Source: Clostridium massiliamazoniense (GTDB taxonomy: Bacteria > Bacillota > Clostridia > Clostridiales > Clostridiaceae). From it: a DNA stretch of 64,000 bases. Below are positions 20,575 through 29,903 of this stretch, piece after piece; the stretch's first letter is position 1; every line of letters starts with the position of its first letter. Made by a program: the position numbers and the translations under genes. The stretch lies in the NCBI RefSeq assembly GCF_001403635.1, contig NZ_LN879466.1, positions 62,001-126,000 on the forward strand, read 5' to 3'. Below the pieces are notes generated by a model. The model worked only from the letters and a program-made list of their open reading frames with translations. It had not been told where the DNA came from and ran no database searches.

Positions 20575-20744
20575 CTTATTGAGATATAAAAAGATATAAT
20601 ATTAAGGGTTATTATTGTTGGTCTTTTAAGATTATGTTATAATCTTGAAAGAAACATTTATATATATTTCAAAGTTTTTTATTCCGCAAGATGATTAACA
20701 TGAAGTATTATAAATGTTTTTTTGTGTCTTAAATCACAAATAAA

Positions 20745-22460
20745 TTAATATAAGAAGTATCTTTGTGCCATAGGTAATTCTGAAACAGCCTTACTTGTTA
20801 CTACTTCACCATCTACTTTTACTACATAAGTTTTATGATCTATTGTAACTTTAGGTGTAGCAGTATTTAATTTCATATCATCCTTAGTTAAATTTCTTAT
20901 TCCTTTAACAGGTAATACATTTCTTTGTAAGTTTAATTCTTGTTTTATTCCATTTTCATAAGCTGCTTGTGATACAAAAGTTATACAGTTTTCATTAACT
21001 GCATTTCCATAAGCACCCCACATTTTTCTTAGCATAATTGGACCAGCTGTTGGAATAGAAGCATTCGCATCTCCCATTTTTGAATATGCTATATGACCAC
21101 TTTTAATAACTAGTTTAGGTTTAACACCAAAATAAGCAGGTTTCCAAAGAACTAAATCAGCATATTTTCCTACCTCAATAGAACCAACATATTCTGAAAT
21201 ACCATGAGTTATAGCAGGGTTTATTGTATATTTAGCAATGTATCTTTTGATTCTGTTGTTATCACTGTATTCAGAATCTCCAGCTAATGGACCTCTTTCA
21301 GTTTTCATTTTACTAGCAATTTGCCAAGTTCTTGTTGTAACTTCTCCGATTCTTCCCATAGCTTGAGCATCAGAACTCATCATACTTATAGCACCTAAGT
21401 CATGTAAAATATCTTCAGCAGCAATAGTTTCTTTTCTTATTCTTGATTCAGCAAAAGCTACATCTTCCTCAACTTTTGGATCTAAGTGGTGACAAACCAT
21501 TAACATATCTAAGTGTTCTGGAACAGTATTTAAAGTATAAGGATTTGTTGGAGTTGTTGATGATGGTAATATGTTTTTGTTAGATACCATTGTCATTACA
21601 TCTGGAGCATGCCCTCCACCGGCACCTTCAATGTGATAAGCGTGAATTGTTCTGCCATTTATTGTTTCTAAAGTATTTTCAACGAATCCACATTCATTTA
21701 ATGTATCAGTATGTATTGTTACTTGAACATCATATTGATCACCAGCTTCTAAGGCATAATTTATAGCTGACTTTGTGCTACCCCAGTCCTCATGAACTTT
21801 AAGACCTAAAGCACCAGCTTCTATTTGTTCAGCATTAACTCTAGGGTTAGAACCGCTTCCCTTACCTTGGAACCCAATATTTATAGGCATACCTTCAACT
21901 GCTTTTAACATACGCTGGATATTCCATTTACCAGGAGTACAGTTAACAGCATTTGAACCATTAGCAGGACCTGTTCCACCACCAATTAGAGTAGTAGTAC
22001 CTCCACCAAGAGCAGTTTCTACTATTTCAGGACTTATAAAGTGAACGTGTGTATCTACACCACCAGCTGTAAGAATAAGACCTTCACCAGAAATTGCTTC
22101 AGTACTAACACCAACTATGAAATCTACTTTATCCATTCCATGAGGGTTACCTCCTTTTCCTATTGCAGCAATTTTACCATTTTTTATTCCTATATCTGCT
22201 TTATATATACCAGTATAGTCTATAACAATAACTCCAGTTATAATTAGGTCTACTACAGCTAGATTATCTCTTGTTTCAGTAGAATTTTGCCCCATTCCAT
22301 CTCTTAGAGATTTTCCACCACCAAAGATACATTCATCTCCATATTGAGTAAAATCGTTTTCTATTTGAGCAAATAGTTCAGTATCTGCAAGTCTAATACT
22401 ATCTCCTGTTGTTGGTCCGAATAATTTTGAATAATCTTTTCTATTCATTTTGAAACTCAT
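20745..22460 (-). CDS. ureC: Urease alpha (catalytic) subunit
   Basis: A 571-residue full-length urease alpha subunit, which hydrolyses urea to ammonia and carbamate at a di-nickel centre. Nickel and catalytic residues are in place: HVHF, the carbamylated lysine in [28 protein letters not shown], the flap VCHHLDP and the nickel Asp in [16 protein letters not shown] precedes the ATG. It is last in a ureA-ureB-ureC operon. The sequence appears functional, but no nickel-insertion gene (ureD, E, F or G) lies downstream or anywhere in the window. Confidence 0.97.
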   Translation of the reverse strand: MSFKMNRKDYSKLFGPTTGDSIRLADTELFAQIENDFTQYGDECIFGGGKSLRDGMGQNSTETRDNLAVVDLIITGVIVIDYTGIYKADIGIKNGKIAAIGKGGNPHGMDKVDFIVGVSTEAISGEGLILTAGGVDTHVHFISPEIVETALGGGTTTLIGGGTGPANGSNAVNCTPGKWNIQRMLKAVEGMPINIGFQGKGSGSNPRVNAEQIEAGALGLKVHEDWGSTKSAINYALEAGDQYDVQVTIHTDTLNECGFVENTLETINGRTIHAYHIEGAGGGHAPDVMTMVSNKNILPSSTTPTNPYTLNTVPEHLDMLMVCHHLDPKVEEDVAFAESRIRKETIAAEDILHDLGAISMMSSDAQAMGRIGEVTTRTWQIASKMKTERGPLAGDSEYSDNNRIKRYIAKYTINPAITHGISEYVGSIEVGKYADLVLWKPAYFGVKPKLVIKSGHIAYSKMGDANASIPTAGPIMLRKMWGAYGNAVNENCITFVSQAAYENGIKQELNLQRNVLPVKGIRNLTKDDMKLNTATPKVTIDHKTYVVKVDGEVVTSKAVSELPMAQRYFLY

Positions 22461-22488
22461 AAGTTACACCTCCATAATTAATTTTTCA

Positions 22489-22794
22489 TTAAAGATTTCC
22501 ATCAATGGAATTTTTAAGTCCATAAACTTTTCTTTGACCACCAATATCAATTAATTCAATAGTTTTCTCTTGATTAGCTTCAAATCTAACAGATGTTCCA
22601 CCTGGAATATCTAATCTTTTTCCATAGGCTTTTTGTCTATCAAATTCTAAAATAGAATTTGTTTCATAGAAGTGGTAGTGTGAGCCTACTTGAATAGGTC
22701 TGTCTCCAGTATTTTTTACTTTTATTTTTACTGATTCTTTTCCAGCATTACAAAGTATTTCATCTGATTTTAGAATGTATTCTCCTGGTCTCAT
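22489..22794 (-). CDS. ureB: Urease beta subunit
   Basis: A 101-residue structural subunit with the family start MRPGEYIL, the GDRPIQVGSHYHFYETN motif and RLDIPGGTSVRFE. It packs against alpha and gamma in the urease trimer. AAGGAGGA precedes the ATG, and short gaps to ureA (17 bp) and ureC (28 bp) show one transcript. Confidence 0.96.
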   Translation of the reverse strand: MRPGEYILKSDEILCNAGKESVKIKVKNTGDRPIQVGSHYHFYETNSILEFDRQKAYGKRLDIPGGTSVRFEANQEKTIELIDIGGQRKVYGLKNSIDGNL

Positions 22795-22811
22795 GATTAC
22801 GTCCTCCTTAA

Positions 22812-23114
22812 TTATTGTATTGGATTATGAACTGATATAAGTTTAGTTCCATCTGGGAAAGTTGCTTCTATTTGAATATTAGGAATCATATCAGCAACAC
22901 CATCCATTACATCATTTTTACTTAATATAGTTTGACCATAGGTCATTAAGTATTCTACAGTTTTACCATCTCTAGCTCTTTCAAGCAACTCTTCTGAGAT
23001 TATGGCTACAGCTTCAGGAGCATTAAGTTTTAAACCTCTATCTTTTCTTTTTCTAGCTACATCAGCAGCAACAGAGACAAGTAGTTTTTCTCTTTCTCTC
23101 ATTGTTAAGTTCAT
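22812..23114 (-). CDS. ureA: Urease gamma subunit
   Basis: A 100-residue protein with [39 protein letters not shown] and the C-terminal [14 protein letters not shown], all standard for urease gamma. It is the first gene of the minus-strand operon, with AAAAGGAGGA before its ATG. Confidence 0.96.
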   Translation of the reverse strand: MNLTMREREKLLVSVAADVARKRKDRGLKLNAPEAVAIISEELLERARDGKTVEYLMTYGQTILSKNDVMDGVADMIPNIQIEATFPDGTKLISVHNPIQ

Positions 23115-23695
23115 GACAATTCCTCCTTTTGATTATTGAATTATAAAATTAGCTTTCACATATGGAAAGGAAAGCATGGACTTATGATAAATTATTTAAA
23201 AATAGATGTAAAATATATAGAGAAACCGATAACATTATAAAAAAATATTATTTTATTCATTATTGGTAAATAGAATAGAGTAAAGAATAACAGATTGATT
23301 AAATTTTAACTAATGAAATACTAAAATGGTTAAAAAGGAAGTATTATCATTAAGAAAACATAGTTTCAATGACAATATTATAAAAAAATAAGTAGAAAAT
23401 TTGTATTTTAAGAAGAAACAAAATTAAATGTTGTTGAAAAGATTAGATTACTATTTATATTTATAGATGTTAATAAATTTAAAGAATTGATTTTTTAATA
23501 AACTTACTATAATATCGAAATTTTATATCGAATTTTGATATAATACAGAAAATAAATAATAATTAATTATATTAATCGTTATAATTTTTATAAATTAAAA
23601 CTTGTATGAATATGAGAAATAATTAGTTTATAGTGATTTTAGTTTAAAAATAAGTAATGTATGAGTAAATTTTACTTAGCATATTGTACTTAAAA
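23115..23695. other. AT-rich leader region upstream of ureA, no gene seen
   Basis: About 580 bases without a convincing reading frame on either strand. It must hold the urease promoter. The only clear structure is the interrupted palindrome at 23512-23541. No urease accessory remnant or transposase fragment was found. Confidence 0.6.
23512..23541. promoter_or_regulatory. Interrupted palindrome upstream of the urease operon
   Basis: ATATCGAAATT (23512-23522) is matched by AATTTTGATAT (23531-23541), with a further ATATCGAATT overlapping the spacer, giving three related half-sites in about 30 bp. It lies about 400 bases upstream of ureA. A regulator site is possible; no known consensus was matched. 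Confidence 0.35.
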
Positions 23696-23700
23696 TAAAA

Positions 23701-23743
23701 AGAGTATATATAAAGAGGAAAAGTTCCTTTTTATATATACTCT
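23701..23743 (-). terminator. Terminator of the MFS transporter gene
   Basis: AGAGTATATATAAA and its partner near 23730-23743 form a long stem; on the minus strand it is followed by TTTTTATTTT. It begins 7 bases past the MFS stop codon. Confidence 0.8.
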
Positions 23744-23749
23744 AATTTT

Positions 23750-24940
23750 TTAAAGTTCTATAGGATTTTTATAAATTCTAGAATAAATTATAATTGCATT
23801 GATGAATAGTAAAGTACTAGTTATAAAGAAAATATATCTTATTCCTATAAAGTCACCAATTTGTCCACCTATAACTGAACCTAAAAACATTCCAATATAT
23901 TGAAAAGTCATGTTAAAGCCTAGAGTCCTAGCAGTTAAGTCTAGAGTAGTCGCTTTTTTTATCATTGAGTTTATTCCAGGGATTATTCCAGCTGTAGTGA
24001 AGCCTAAGATAAATCTTAATATTGCTAATTCATATATGTTAGTAACAAAGGCTTGTGGAATATAAAGTATAGCTGAAGTTAAAACTGAAATAAGTATAAT
24101 TTTTTTTGTTCCTATTTTATCTGACCATTTTCCAAGAACAGGGGAGGCTATCATACTTCCAAGACCTGTTATAGAGAATGTTATACCAGATATTAATGCA
24201 ATATTGTTAATATGTCCAGCTATGCTAACAATATATTCTGTCATCATTGGTTCAATTGAAAATAATGATAATCTAAGTAAAAATCCTGTTGTGAATAGGG
24301 CTATTATTATAGTAGGGTTAGGAATAAGCTTCCAAAACTCTTTAGTGCTAAGATTGGTAGTTGTTATGACTTCAAACTTTTCTTTTACAAAGAAAAGAGT
24401 ACCTATGAATACTATAAATAATAGTGAACCTATAATGAAAAATACAGCTCTTAATCCAAAGGTAGTAGCTAAAAATCCACCTAAGGATGGTCCAATTAAA
24501 GAACCAGAAACAGTTGCAGTTGATAAAACCCCTAAGGCCCAACCAACATGTTTTTTATCAGATTGAGTTGCAACTAATGTTATACAAGTTGATGTATATC
24601 CAGTAACAGCACCTTGAATTATTCTAAGAGCAAGAAGTTCATATACGTTTGTACAAAACCCTGTTAAAAAAATTACTATTCCCATACCTAGACAAGCTCT
24701 TAGAAGTATTGGTTTTCTTCCATACTTATCTGAAACTTTGGCCCAAAGTGGAGAGAATATAGCCGAAACTAAATAAGTAATTCCAAAACATATTCCAGAA
24801 TACACTTCAACAGTTCCTTGATTATGTATACCTAATTGTTTTATATACATAGGTAAGAAGGGGGCTATTTGACTAATACCAATAGCAGTTATAAATGCTC
24901 CGAACCAACATACATACAAATTTCTTTTCCAAATAGGCAT
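23750..24940 (-). CDS. Major facilitator superfamily transporter (multidrug-type)
   Basis: A 396-residue protein with twelve predicted membrane segments. Family motifs include the loop 2-3 signature PLWAKVSDKYGRKPILL and the motif C-like GSLIGPSLGGFLA in helix 5, characteristic of drug:proton antiporters; a second-half SPVLGKWSDKIGTKK repeats the loop motif. AAGGAGATGA precedes the ATG. Substrate unknown. It is separate from the urease genes. Confidence 0.88.
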   Translation of the reverse strand: MPIWKRNLYVCWFGAFITAIGISQIAPFLPMYIKQLGIHNQGTVEVYSGICFGITYLVSAIFSPLWAKVSDKYGRKPILLRACLGMGIVIFLTGFCTNVYELLALRIIQGAVTGYTSTCITLVATQSDKKHVGWALGVLSTATVSGSLIGPSLGGFLATTFGLRAVFFIIGSLLFIVFIGTLFFVKEKFEVITTTNLSTKEFWKLIPNPTIIIALFTTGFLLRLSLFSIEPMMTEYIVSIAGHINNIALISGITFSITGLGSMIASPVLGKWSDKIGTKKIILISVLTSAILYIPQAFVTNIYELAILRFILGFTTAGIIPGINSMIKKATTLDLTARTLGFNMTFQYIGMFLGSVIGGQIGDFIGIRYIFFITSTLLFINAIIIYSRIYKNPIEL

Positions 24941-25449
24941 TTAAATCATCTCCTTACATTTAATTTTTTATTCCTTTAATTATAGATAGTATAATATATT
25001 AATTCCCATAAATACGTCAAATAATGAAGCTAAATATAAAATATATAAATGAAATTAAAAAAATAAATTTAATAATAAATAAGGATAAAAAATGAAAAAT
25101 TATATATTAAAATTAAAAATAATAAAGAATATCATATTTATTTAGTGTCAAAACATTATAGTAATGACACTGAATTTAAGAATTTTGATTTTTTTTAGTC
25201 ATTGTAAAATTTGTATTCAATAGAAATCCCCCCTTTGAGATAAAAAAGTACACATATTATTATAAAAGATTTTTAAAATAGTAGGATAAAACAATAGATA
25301 ATTTTTGTTTTAATAAAGAAAATTGAGGAGAGAGAAAAAAATTAACATAAAAAGTTACTAAAGACTAGTAGAATTTTATTTATATTATTGAACGATATTC
25401 TATTAGTCTTTTTTGAAAGGGAGTGATTTTATTCTGAAAGTACCAAAAT
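24941..25449. other. Gene-free AT-rich stretch with a 28-bp palindromic repeat
   Basis: No supported gene. It contains the 25144-25171 palindrome and, at 25411-25425, an orphan ribosome-site-like AAGGGAGTGATT not followed by a start codon, which looks like the front of a lost gene. Confidence 0.5.
25144..25171. repeat. 28-bp palindromic repeat, copy 1
   Basis: AGTGTCA and TGACACT form the ends of a 28-bp element. A second copy at 31649-31676 matches at 25 of 28 positions, just before a recombinase-like gene. The two copies bound the decayed accessory region. Confidence 0.6.
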
Positions 25450-25764
25450 TTATTTTGATACAGTTCCTTTTTCTTGTTTTAGAAAGTAATTAAATTTAGA
25501 ATTTATTATTATCATTAATAATGGAATTAGAACAACAATAAATATAGTAAAAAAAATCCATATGATTAGAACTAGAGTTCCAATCATATAAAAGGGTAAA
25601 ATTTTATTTAATAAAATTCTTTTTTTAGGGTCTTGGAAATATTGGTATTTAGCAAGGGAAAGAATTTTTAAAATAATATTTATTACATTGAATAATATCA
25701 AAAGAATACAGCATAAATCAAATCTAAAAGGAAAAATTTTTAAGGGAGCATCAATAAGTAACAT
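25450..25764 (-). pseudogene. 5'-truncated copy of the 27287 membrane protein
   Basis: A 104-residue frame with no ribosome site before its ATG. Its residues 24-98 resemble the protein at 27287-27673: a FNVINIILKIL segment, then KKRILL, a hydrophobic pair, and a C-terminal NSKFNYFLK against NAKYNYFIK. The N-terminal membrane segment of the paralogue is lost. It is likely a relic. Confidence 0.5.
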
Positions 25765-25974
25765 GCAAAATATGTTGAGAATTTCTTTTGTTTATAAATA
25801 CTTGGTTCCAAATTTATCCCCTAAATAAATTAGCAAATTTGTACAATAATGGCACAAATAACTTAAAATACAACGTATTTATTTTGAGTGAAAAGAATTT
25901 TTAATAGTAATATATTGAAGATATGTAAATATTAATAGATGAAACTGAATTAATTTAAAAAAAGCATATTAGCC

Positions 25975-26336
25975 AAAATTAATTTGATAAATAACACGAG
26001 TAGTATTAAGTTAGAAAAAATTATTCAAGAAAAGATGTATATAATCAAAAAGGAAAAATAATAAATATAACAAACAATTAGAAATGTAATGATAAAATTA
26101 AAAATTATATGAATCTGACAAAGTCTAAGCAATTAGAAACATTATAATAAATAGAGCAAAAATAGAAAATATAGTTTTAAAAACAATTGATTTTAAGGGA
26201 TTTAAATATGAATCATCTTACGAAAATTGTAAGATTATATTTGAATTTTCATAAAAAATGGTAGATTATTAAAATAGATAAATTAACAAAGGGGATAATA
26301 AAATGAATGAAAAGTCAAAAGAAATTTTAAAAGAAG
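25975..26336 (+). repeat. Long direct repeat, copy 1 (upstream region and first codons of the SUKH gene)
   Basis: About 360 bases that recur at 29200-29548 with high identity and small indels. The repeat covers the promoter region and the first 11 codons of the intact SUKH-3 gene. Its last 80 bases before the gene contain a short protein-like frame ending SSYENCKIIFEFS, possibly the tail of a lost upstream gene. Confidence 0.8.
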
Positions 26337-26911
26337 CTGGATGGTATGAAGGAAGAAATATAGATATAGATGACATTGTAAAGTTTTGTGAAGAAGGAGG
26401 ATATGAGGTTTTTCCTAAAGCAAGGGAATTTTTTAAAGAATTTGGAGATATTATTGTCAAGAAAGATGGATATGATTATCATATATTTAATTTAAAAGAG
26501 GTATTTGCAGGAAGACAATACAATGGATGTCTTTCAAAGGTTATAAGAAAGGTAATAGGAGAAAAGGTACTTCTTATTGGCAATATATATGGATTTATGT
26601 TTGATTTATATATATCAGAATCAGGGAAAATTTATGATGATCAAGCATATTTAGGTGAAAATATATATGAAGCTTGGGATTGTATTTTAGAGACATTATC
26701 TACAGATGAAGATAGAAAAAGATATTTGTTATGGGAGGAAATAGGGTTAAAAGATGCCTTTTGGGAAGCTTATAATGAAGTATATTATGGTGATAAATTA
26801 AGGGAACGAATAATAAATTTACAACAAGAAGGACTTTCTAATAAAGATATAGCAAAAGCGATTAATATGAGAGAAGAATTTGTAGTTAAATTAGCAACTA
26901 AAAATAAATAA
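26303..26911 (+). CDS. SUKH-3 domain protein (immunity-protein superfamily) with C-terminal helical tail
   Basis: A 202-residue soluble protein. The SUKH-3 pattern is visible: AGWYEGRNIDIDDIVKFCEEGGYEVFP, KAREFFKEFGDI, then IGNIYGFMFDLYISESGKIYDD and LGENIYEAWDCILETL. SUKH proteins commonly neutralise toxins from contact-dependent or polymorphic toxin systems. After about residue 160 it has a tail, RERIINLQQEGLSNKDIAKA, that looks like a small helix-turn-helix and recalls tails of Rpn-type nucleases. GGGG at 26291-26294 precedes the ATG. No toxin gene was found nearby. Three broken relatives lie downstream. Confidence 0.75.
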   Translation: MNEKSKEILKEAGWYEGRNIDIDDIVKFCEEGGYEVFPKAREFFKEFGDIIVKKDGYDYHIFNLKEVFAGRQYNGCLSKVIRKVIGEKVLLIGNIYGFMFDLYISESGKIYDDQAYLGENIYEAWDCILETLSTDEDRKRYLLWEEIGLKDAFWEAYNEVYYGDKLRERIINLQQEGLSNKDIAKAINMREEFVVKLATKNK

Positions 26912-26938
26912 AAAGAATCTAACAAAAAATTAATTTAT

Positions 26939-26974
26939 AAAATATCGGTGACTTAAATTTCACCGATATTTTTA
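26939..26974 (+). terminator. Rho-independent terminator
   Basis: AATATCGGTGA pairs exactly with TCACCGATATT over an 8-base loop, followed by T5. It ends the intact SUKH gene. The 290 bases after it show no gene. Confidence 0.88.
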
Positions 26975-27262
26975 TATCAACATATATGGTGAAATAATAA
27001 GAAGTGCTACAATTAAAGAAATATAAAATTCATCTTTTTTGTAATTAAAGAATATTATCTGTTATGCAAGGATGTTTAGATTAGCTTTAATGGTAAATAT
27101 GAAAAAACTTCTTTTATTAAAATAGAGAAGATATAATATTAAATTAGCATAAAAGAATATATAAATCCTTTTAAAGAATAAGTAAGTAACAGAAAAAATG
27201 TAGTTGATGGATATTTGGATAGCTTAAGGTATAGTCAGGATGTTATATTTTTATAGAGAACT

Positions 27263-27285
27263 AAAAAACACCAGCTAAGCTGGTG
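27263..27285 (-). terminator. Terminator of the 27287 gene
   Basis: CACCAGC and GCTGGTG form a tight stem; on the minus strand it is followed by T6. It abuts the stop codon of the membrane protein gene. Confidence 0.82.
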
Positions 27286-27286
27286 A

Positions 27287-27673
27287 TTAGTTATTTTTTT
27301 TAGGTATAAATTTAATAAAATAATTATATTTTGCATTTAAGTAAAGTATAATTACAAAAAAGAGCACTCTAAGAAAAATATTTTGAGTAGAAAACATACT
27401 TATAACTACTAAAAAAACAGAATAAAGTAAAAGAAAAGTATATAATAATACACGCTTTTTAGAAGATAATTTAAATTTTAGGCATATTAATTTAATGCTT
27501 ATATTTACAATGTTAAAAATTAATAAAGGTATTCCGCCTCTAAGAACAATAGAAGGATATGAAAATATTGAAATGCTTACTATTCCTGCAAATAAATAAA
27601 AAAAGTTTAGAATAACTTCTGTCCATAAAAAAAACTTAGATAGTTTTATATATTTTTCATTTGTTAATTCCAT
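27287..27673 (-). CDS. Four-helix membrane protein of unknown function
   Basis: A 128-residue protein with four predicted membrane segments and a charged C-terminus (NYFIKFIPKKNN). AAGGGGA precedes the ATG. A damaged relative lies at 25450-25764 in the same accessory region. Because it is interleaved with SUKH immunity genes it could be another immunity-type membrane protein, but that is speculation. Confidence 0.6.
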   Translation of the reverse strand: MELTNEKYIKLSKFFLWTEVILNFFYLFAGIVSISIFSYPSIVLRGGIPLLIFNIVNISIKLICLKFKLSSKKRVLLYTFLLLYSVFLVVISMFSTQNIFLRVLFFVIILYLNAKYNYFIKFIPKKNN

Positions 27674-27752
27674 AAAAAATCCCCTTAATGTGTTTTTCTT
27701 AAGAATAACATACTAGAAGGAATTAAATCTAGCAAATTAACAAATATTTAAC

Positions 27753-28010
27753 AATGAACCAATTTTTTATTCAGAAGTTATTAGTGAAACTGTAGGTGAA
27801 GCAGCTATATGTGTAGGAATTACATAAGGACATATGCTTAATTTATACATATCAAAATTAGGAAAAGTGTATGATGATCAAGGGCTTTTAGGGAATGATA
27901 TTTATGAAGCATGGGATTATATTTTAGATACTATATCTTCAACTGAACGAAAGCAAAGACGTAAATTATGGGGTGAATTTGGATTAAAAAAACAGTATCA
28001 ATATCAATGA
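27753..28010 (+). pseudogene. Decayed SUKH-3 copy (N-terminus lost, internal stop)
   Basis: The frame aligns with residues 73 onward of the intact SUKH protein: SEVISETVGEA, then a TAA at 27825 where the intact copy has Tyr-Gly, followed by LNLYISKLGKVYDDQGLLGN and EAWDYILDTI. The tail ends early at TGA 28008. There is no start region. Confidence 0.75.
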
Positions 28011-28020
28011 TACTTTTTTT
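27994..28020 (+). terminator. Hairpin terminator
   Basis: AGTATCA pairs with TGATACT and is followed by T7. Part of its left arm recurs after the SUKH relic at 29706. Confidence 0.7.
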
Positions 28021-28107
28021 ATTAGAGAGAAAATTATAAGGAGATAGAGTTGTATAAAGTGTTAAAGCGTTGCTTAGTAATTAAAGCTATATTATATAAA
28101 GTATAGA

Positions 28108-28224
28108 ATGAAGTATCAAAAGTTAAGAGAAGAATTTTTAAATTGGAGTAATAGAAAAAATTATATTAAAATTAAAGACCTTAGAAAGATATATAACAAA
28201 TATGAAAAAAAGGGGGTAGTATAA
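28108..28224 (+). other. Short doubtful frame between SUKH relics
   Basis: A 38-codon frame with a lysine-rich protein-like product (EEFLNWSNRKNYIKIKDLRK) but no ribosome site. An AAGGAG-led 18-codon frame ends just before it in another frame, so this may be one small gene broken by a frameshift. Very uncertain. Confidence 0.25.
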
Positions 28225-28300
28225 TACCTTCAAAAAATGTTATTTTTATAAATTAAACTTAGATGAAAATACTAACATCTAAAAATAAAATTAATGAAGA

Positions 28301-28493
28301 TAATTATAAAAAGCCCTAAAATAAATTAGAGCTTTAAGGAAAACGATATGAAAAATTTTCTAACCTTTTAGAAATTTTACTTTAATAAGTATAGCAAGTA
28401 AAGAAAAAAAGAAGTTGAATTTAGATTAAAATGTTAGTGAATTTGCATGAAAAAATTTATAAAACTTTTTATATTTTTTAATATTGTGGGTAT
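28301..28493 (+). repeat. About 190-bp direct repeat, copy 1
   Basis: Matches 28943-29135 with only scattered differences. It begins with a hairpin (GCCCTAA / TTAGAGC here; perfect AAAGCCCTAA / TTAGGGCTTT in copy 2) and ends near AATATTGTGGGTA. It lies between SUKH relics and has no coding potential that I can see. Confidence 0.8.
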
Positions 28494-28550
28494 AAGAAAA
28501 ATGTATCCATACTTTTTTTAGAAAATACTAAAATTTATTTTGATACAGCA

Positions 28551-28902
28551 AAAATTTATTTAAAAGGGATATTTATAAGAGGGCATAATAAATGTCTTTC
28601 AAAAGATATAAGTGAATTCAGAGGAGAAGAAATATTTCTTATTGGTAATGTACGTGGAGTTATATTGAGTTTATACATATCAGAATAAGGAGAAATTTGT
28701 AACAGTGGAATTATATTTAGGTGAGGATACATATGAAACTTGGGAGTATATTTTAGAGACATTATGTAAAGAGGAATGTAGAAGAAGATATATATTATGG
28801 GAAAGAATAAGGTTAAAAGATATCTTTTGGAAAGCTTATAATGATAAGTTAAGACAAAGAATAATAAAATTGCAACAAGAAGGAGCTTCTAATAAAGTTT
28901 AG
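28551..28902 (+). pseudogene. Decayed SUKH-3 copy with nonsense and frameshift mutations
   Basis: The translation aligns with residues about 68-190 of the intact SUKH protein: CLSKDISEFRGEEIFLIGN, then LSLYISE followed by TAA, a frameshift, and VELYLGEDTYETWEYILETL, ending LRQRIIKLQQEGASNK and an early stop at 28900. The N-terminal third is absent. Confidence 0.78.
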
Positions 28903-28942
28903 TAAAAGTAATTAGTATGAGAGAGCAACTAAAAATGCAAGG

Positions 28943-29135
28943 TAATTATAAAAAGCCCTAAAATAAATTAGGGCTTTAAGGAAAATGACATGGAAAATTT
29001 TCTAACCTTTTAGAATTTTACTTTTAATTAAGTATAGCAAGCAAAGAAAAAAAGAAGTTAAATTTAGATTAAAATGTTAGTGAAATTGTATGAAAAATTT
29101 TTACAAAGCTTTTTATATTTTTAATATTGTGGGTA
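28943..29135 (+). repeat. About 190-bp direct repeat, copy 2
   Basis: Second copy of the 28301-28493 element; it directly follows the 28551 SUKH relic. Its leading hairpin is a perfect terminator-like stem. Confidence 0.8.
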
Positions 29136-29199
29136 CAAAAAATTCATTAAATTTAATCAATAGTATATCAAAAAGATTTATTTAAATAAATTATTAGAT

Positions 29200-29548
29200 A
29201 AAATTAATTTATTAAATAACACGAGTAGTATTAAGTTAGAAAAGATTATTCAAGAGAAGATGTATATAAAAAGGAGAAATGATAAATACAGCAACAATTA
29301 TAAATGTAATGATAAAATTGTATGGGTCTGATAAAGTCTAAGCAATTAGAAACATTATAATAAATAGAGCAAAATAGAAAATATAGTTTTAAAAACAATT
29401 GATTTTAAGGGATTAAAATATGCATCATCTTACGAAAATTGTAAGATTATATTTGAATTTTCATAAAAAATGGTAGATTATTAAAATAGATAAATTATTA
29501 AAGGAGAAAATAAAATGAATGAAGAGTCAAAAGAAATTTTAAAAGAAG
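29200..29548 (+). repeat. Long direct repeat, copy 2
   Basis: Repeats 25975-26336, including the ribosome site and first 11 codons of the SUKH gene, then joins a SUKH C-terminal tail. The region 29136-29199 before it holds nothing recognisable. Confidence 0.8.
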
Positions 29549-29706
29549 TTCATAGAGAAAATTTTGAGGAATATTATCATGGAAAATTATTAAAAAATGA
29601 GATTTTAAAATTACAAGAAGAAGGACTTTCAAATAATGATATTGCAGAGAAGTTTGATTTACGTGAAAAATTTATAATTAAATTATTAAATAAAGAATTT
29701 AATTAA
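29515..29706 (+). pseudogene. SUKH-3 gene with large in-frame internal deletion
   Basis: A 63-codon frame that starts with the same 11 residues as the intact SUKH protein (MNEESKEILKE) and then jumps to the C-terminal tail (EYYHGKLLKNEILKLQEEGL, NDIAEKFDLREKF). About 140 codons are missing, yet the frame and the AAAGGAG site are intact, so a tail-only peptide could still be made. I treat it as a deletion derivative. Confidence 0.65.
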
Positions 29707-29903
29707 ACAAAATAAAAAAACAGTATCAATATGGAAAGAGTTTAATCTGGTAAATCAATAAATATTTATTAAATTAGGACTTTGAGAATATAGAATATAA
29801 AGCTTTAAATGGTAATAAAAAAGAAAAGATATTATAAGAATTAAGCTATTCAAAGAAGAGTATGCGATATAACATTTCTTGAATAGCTATTTTATACTAA
29901 TTT

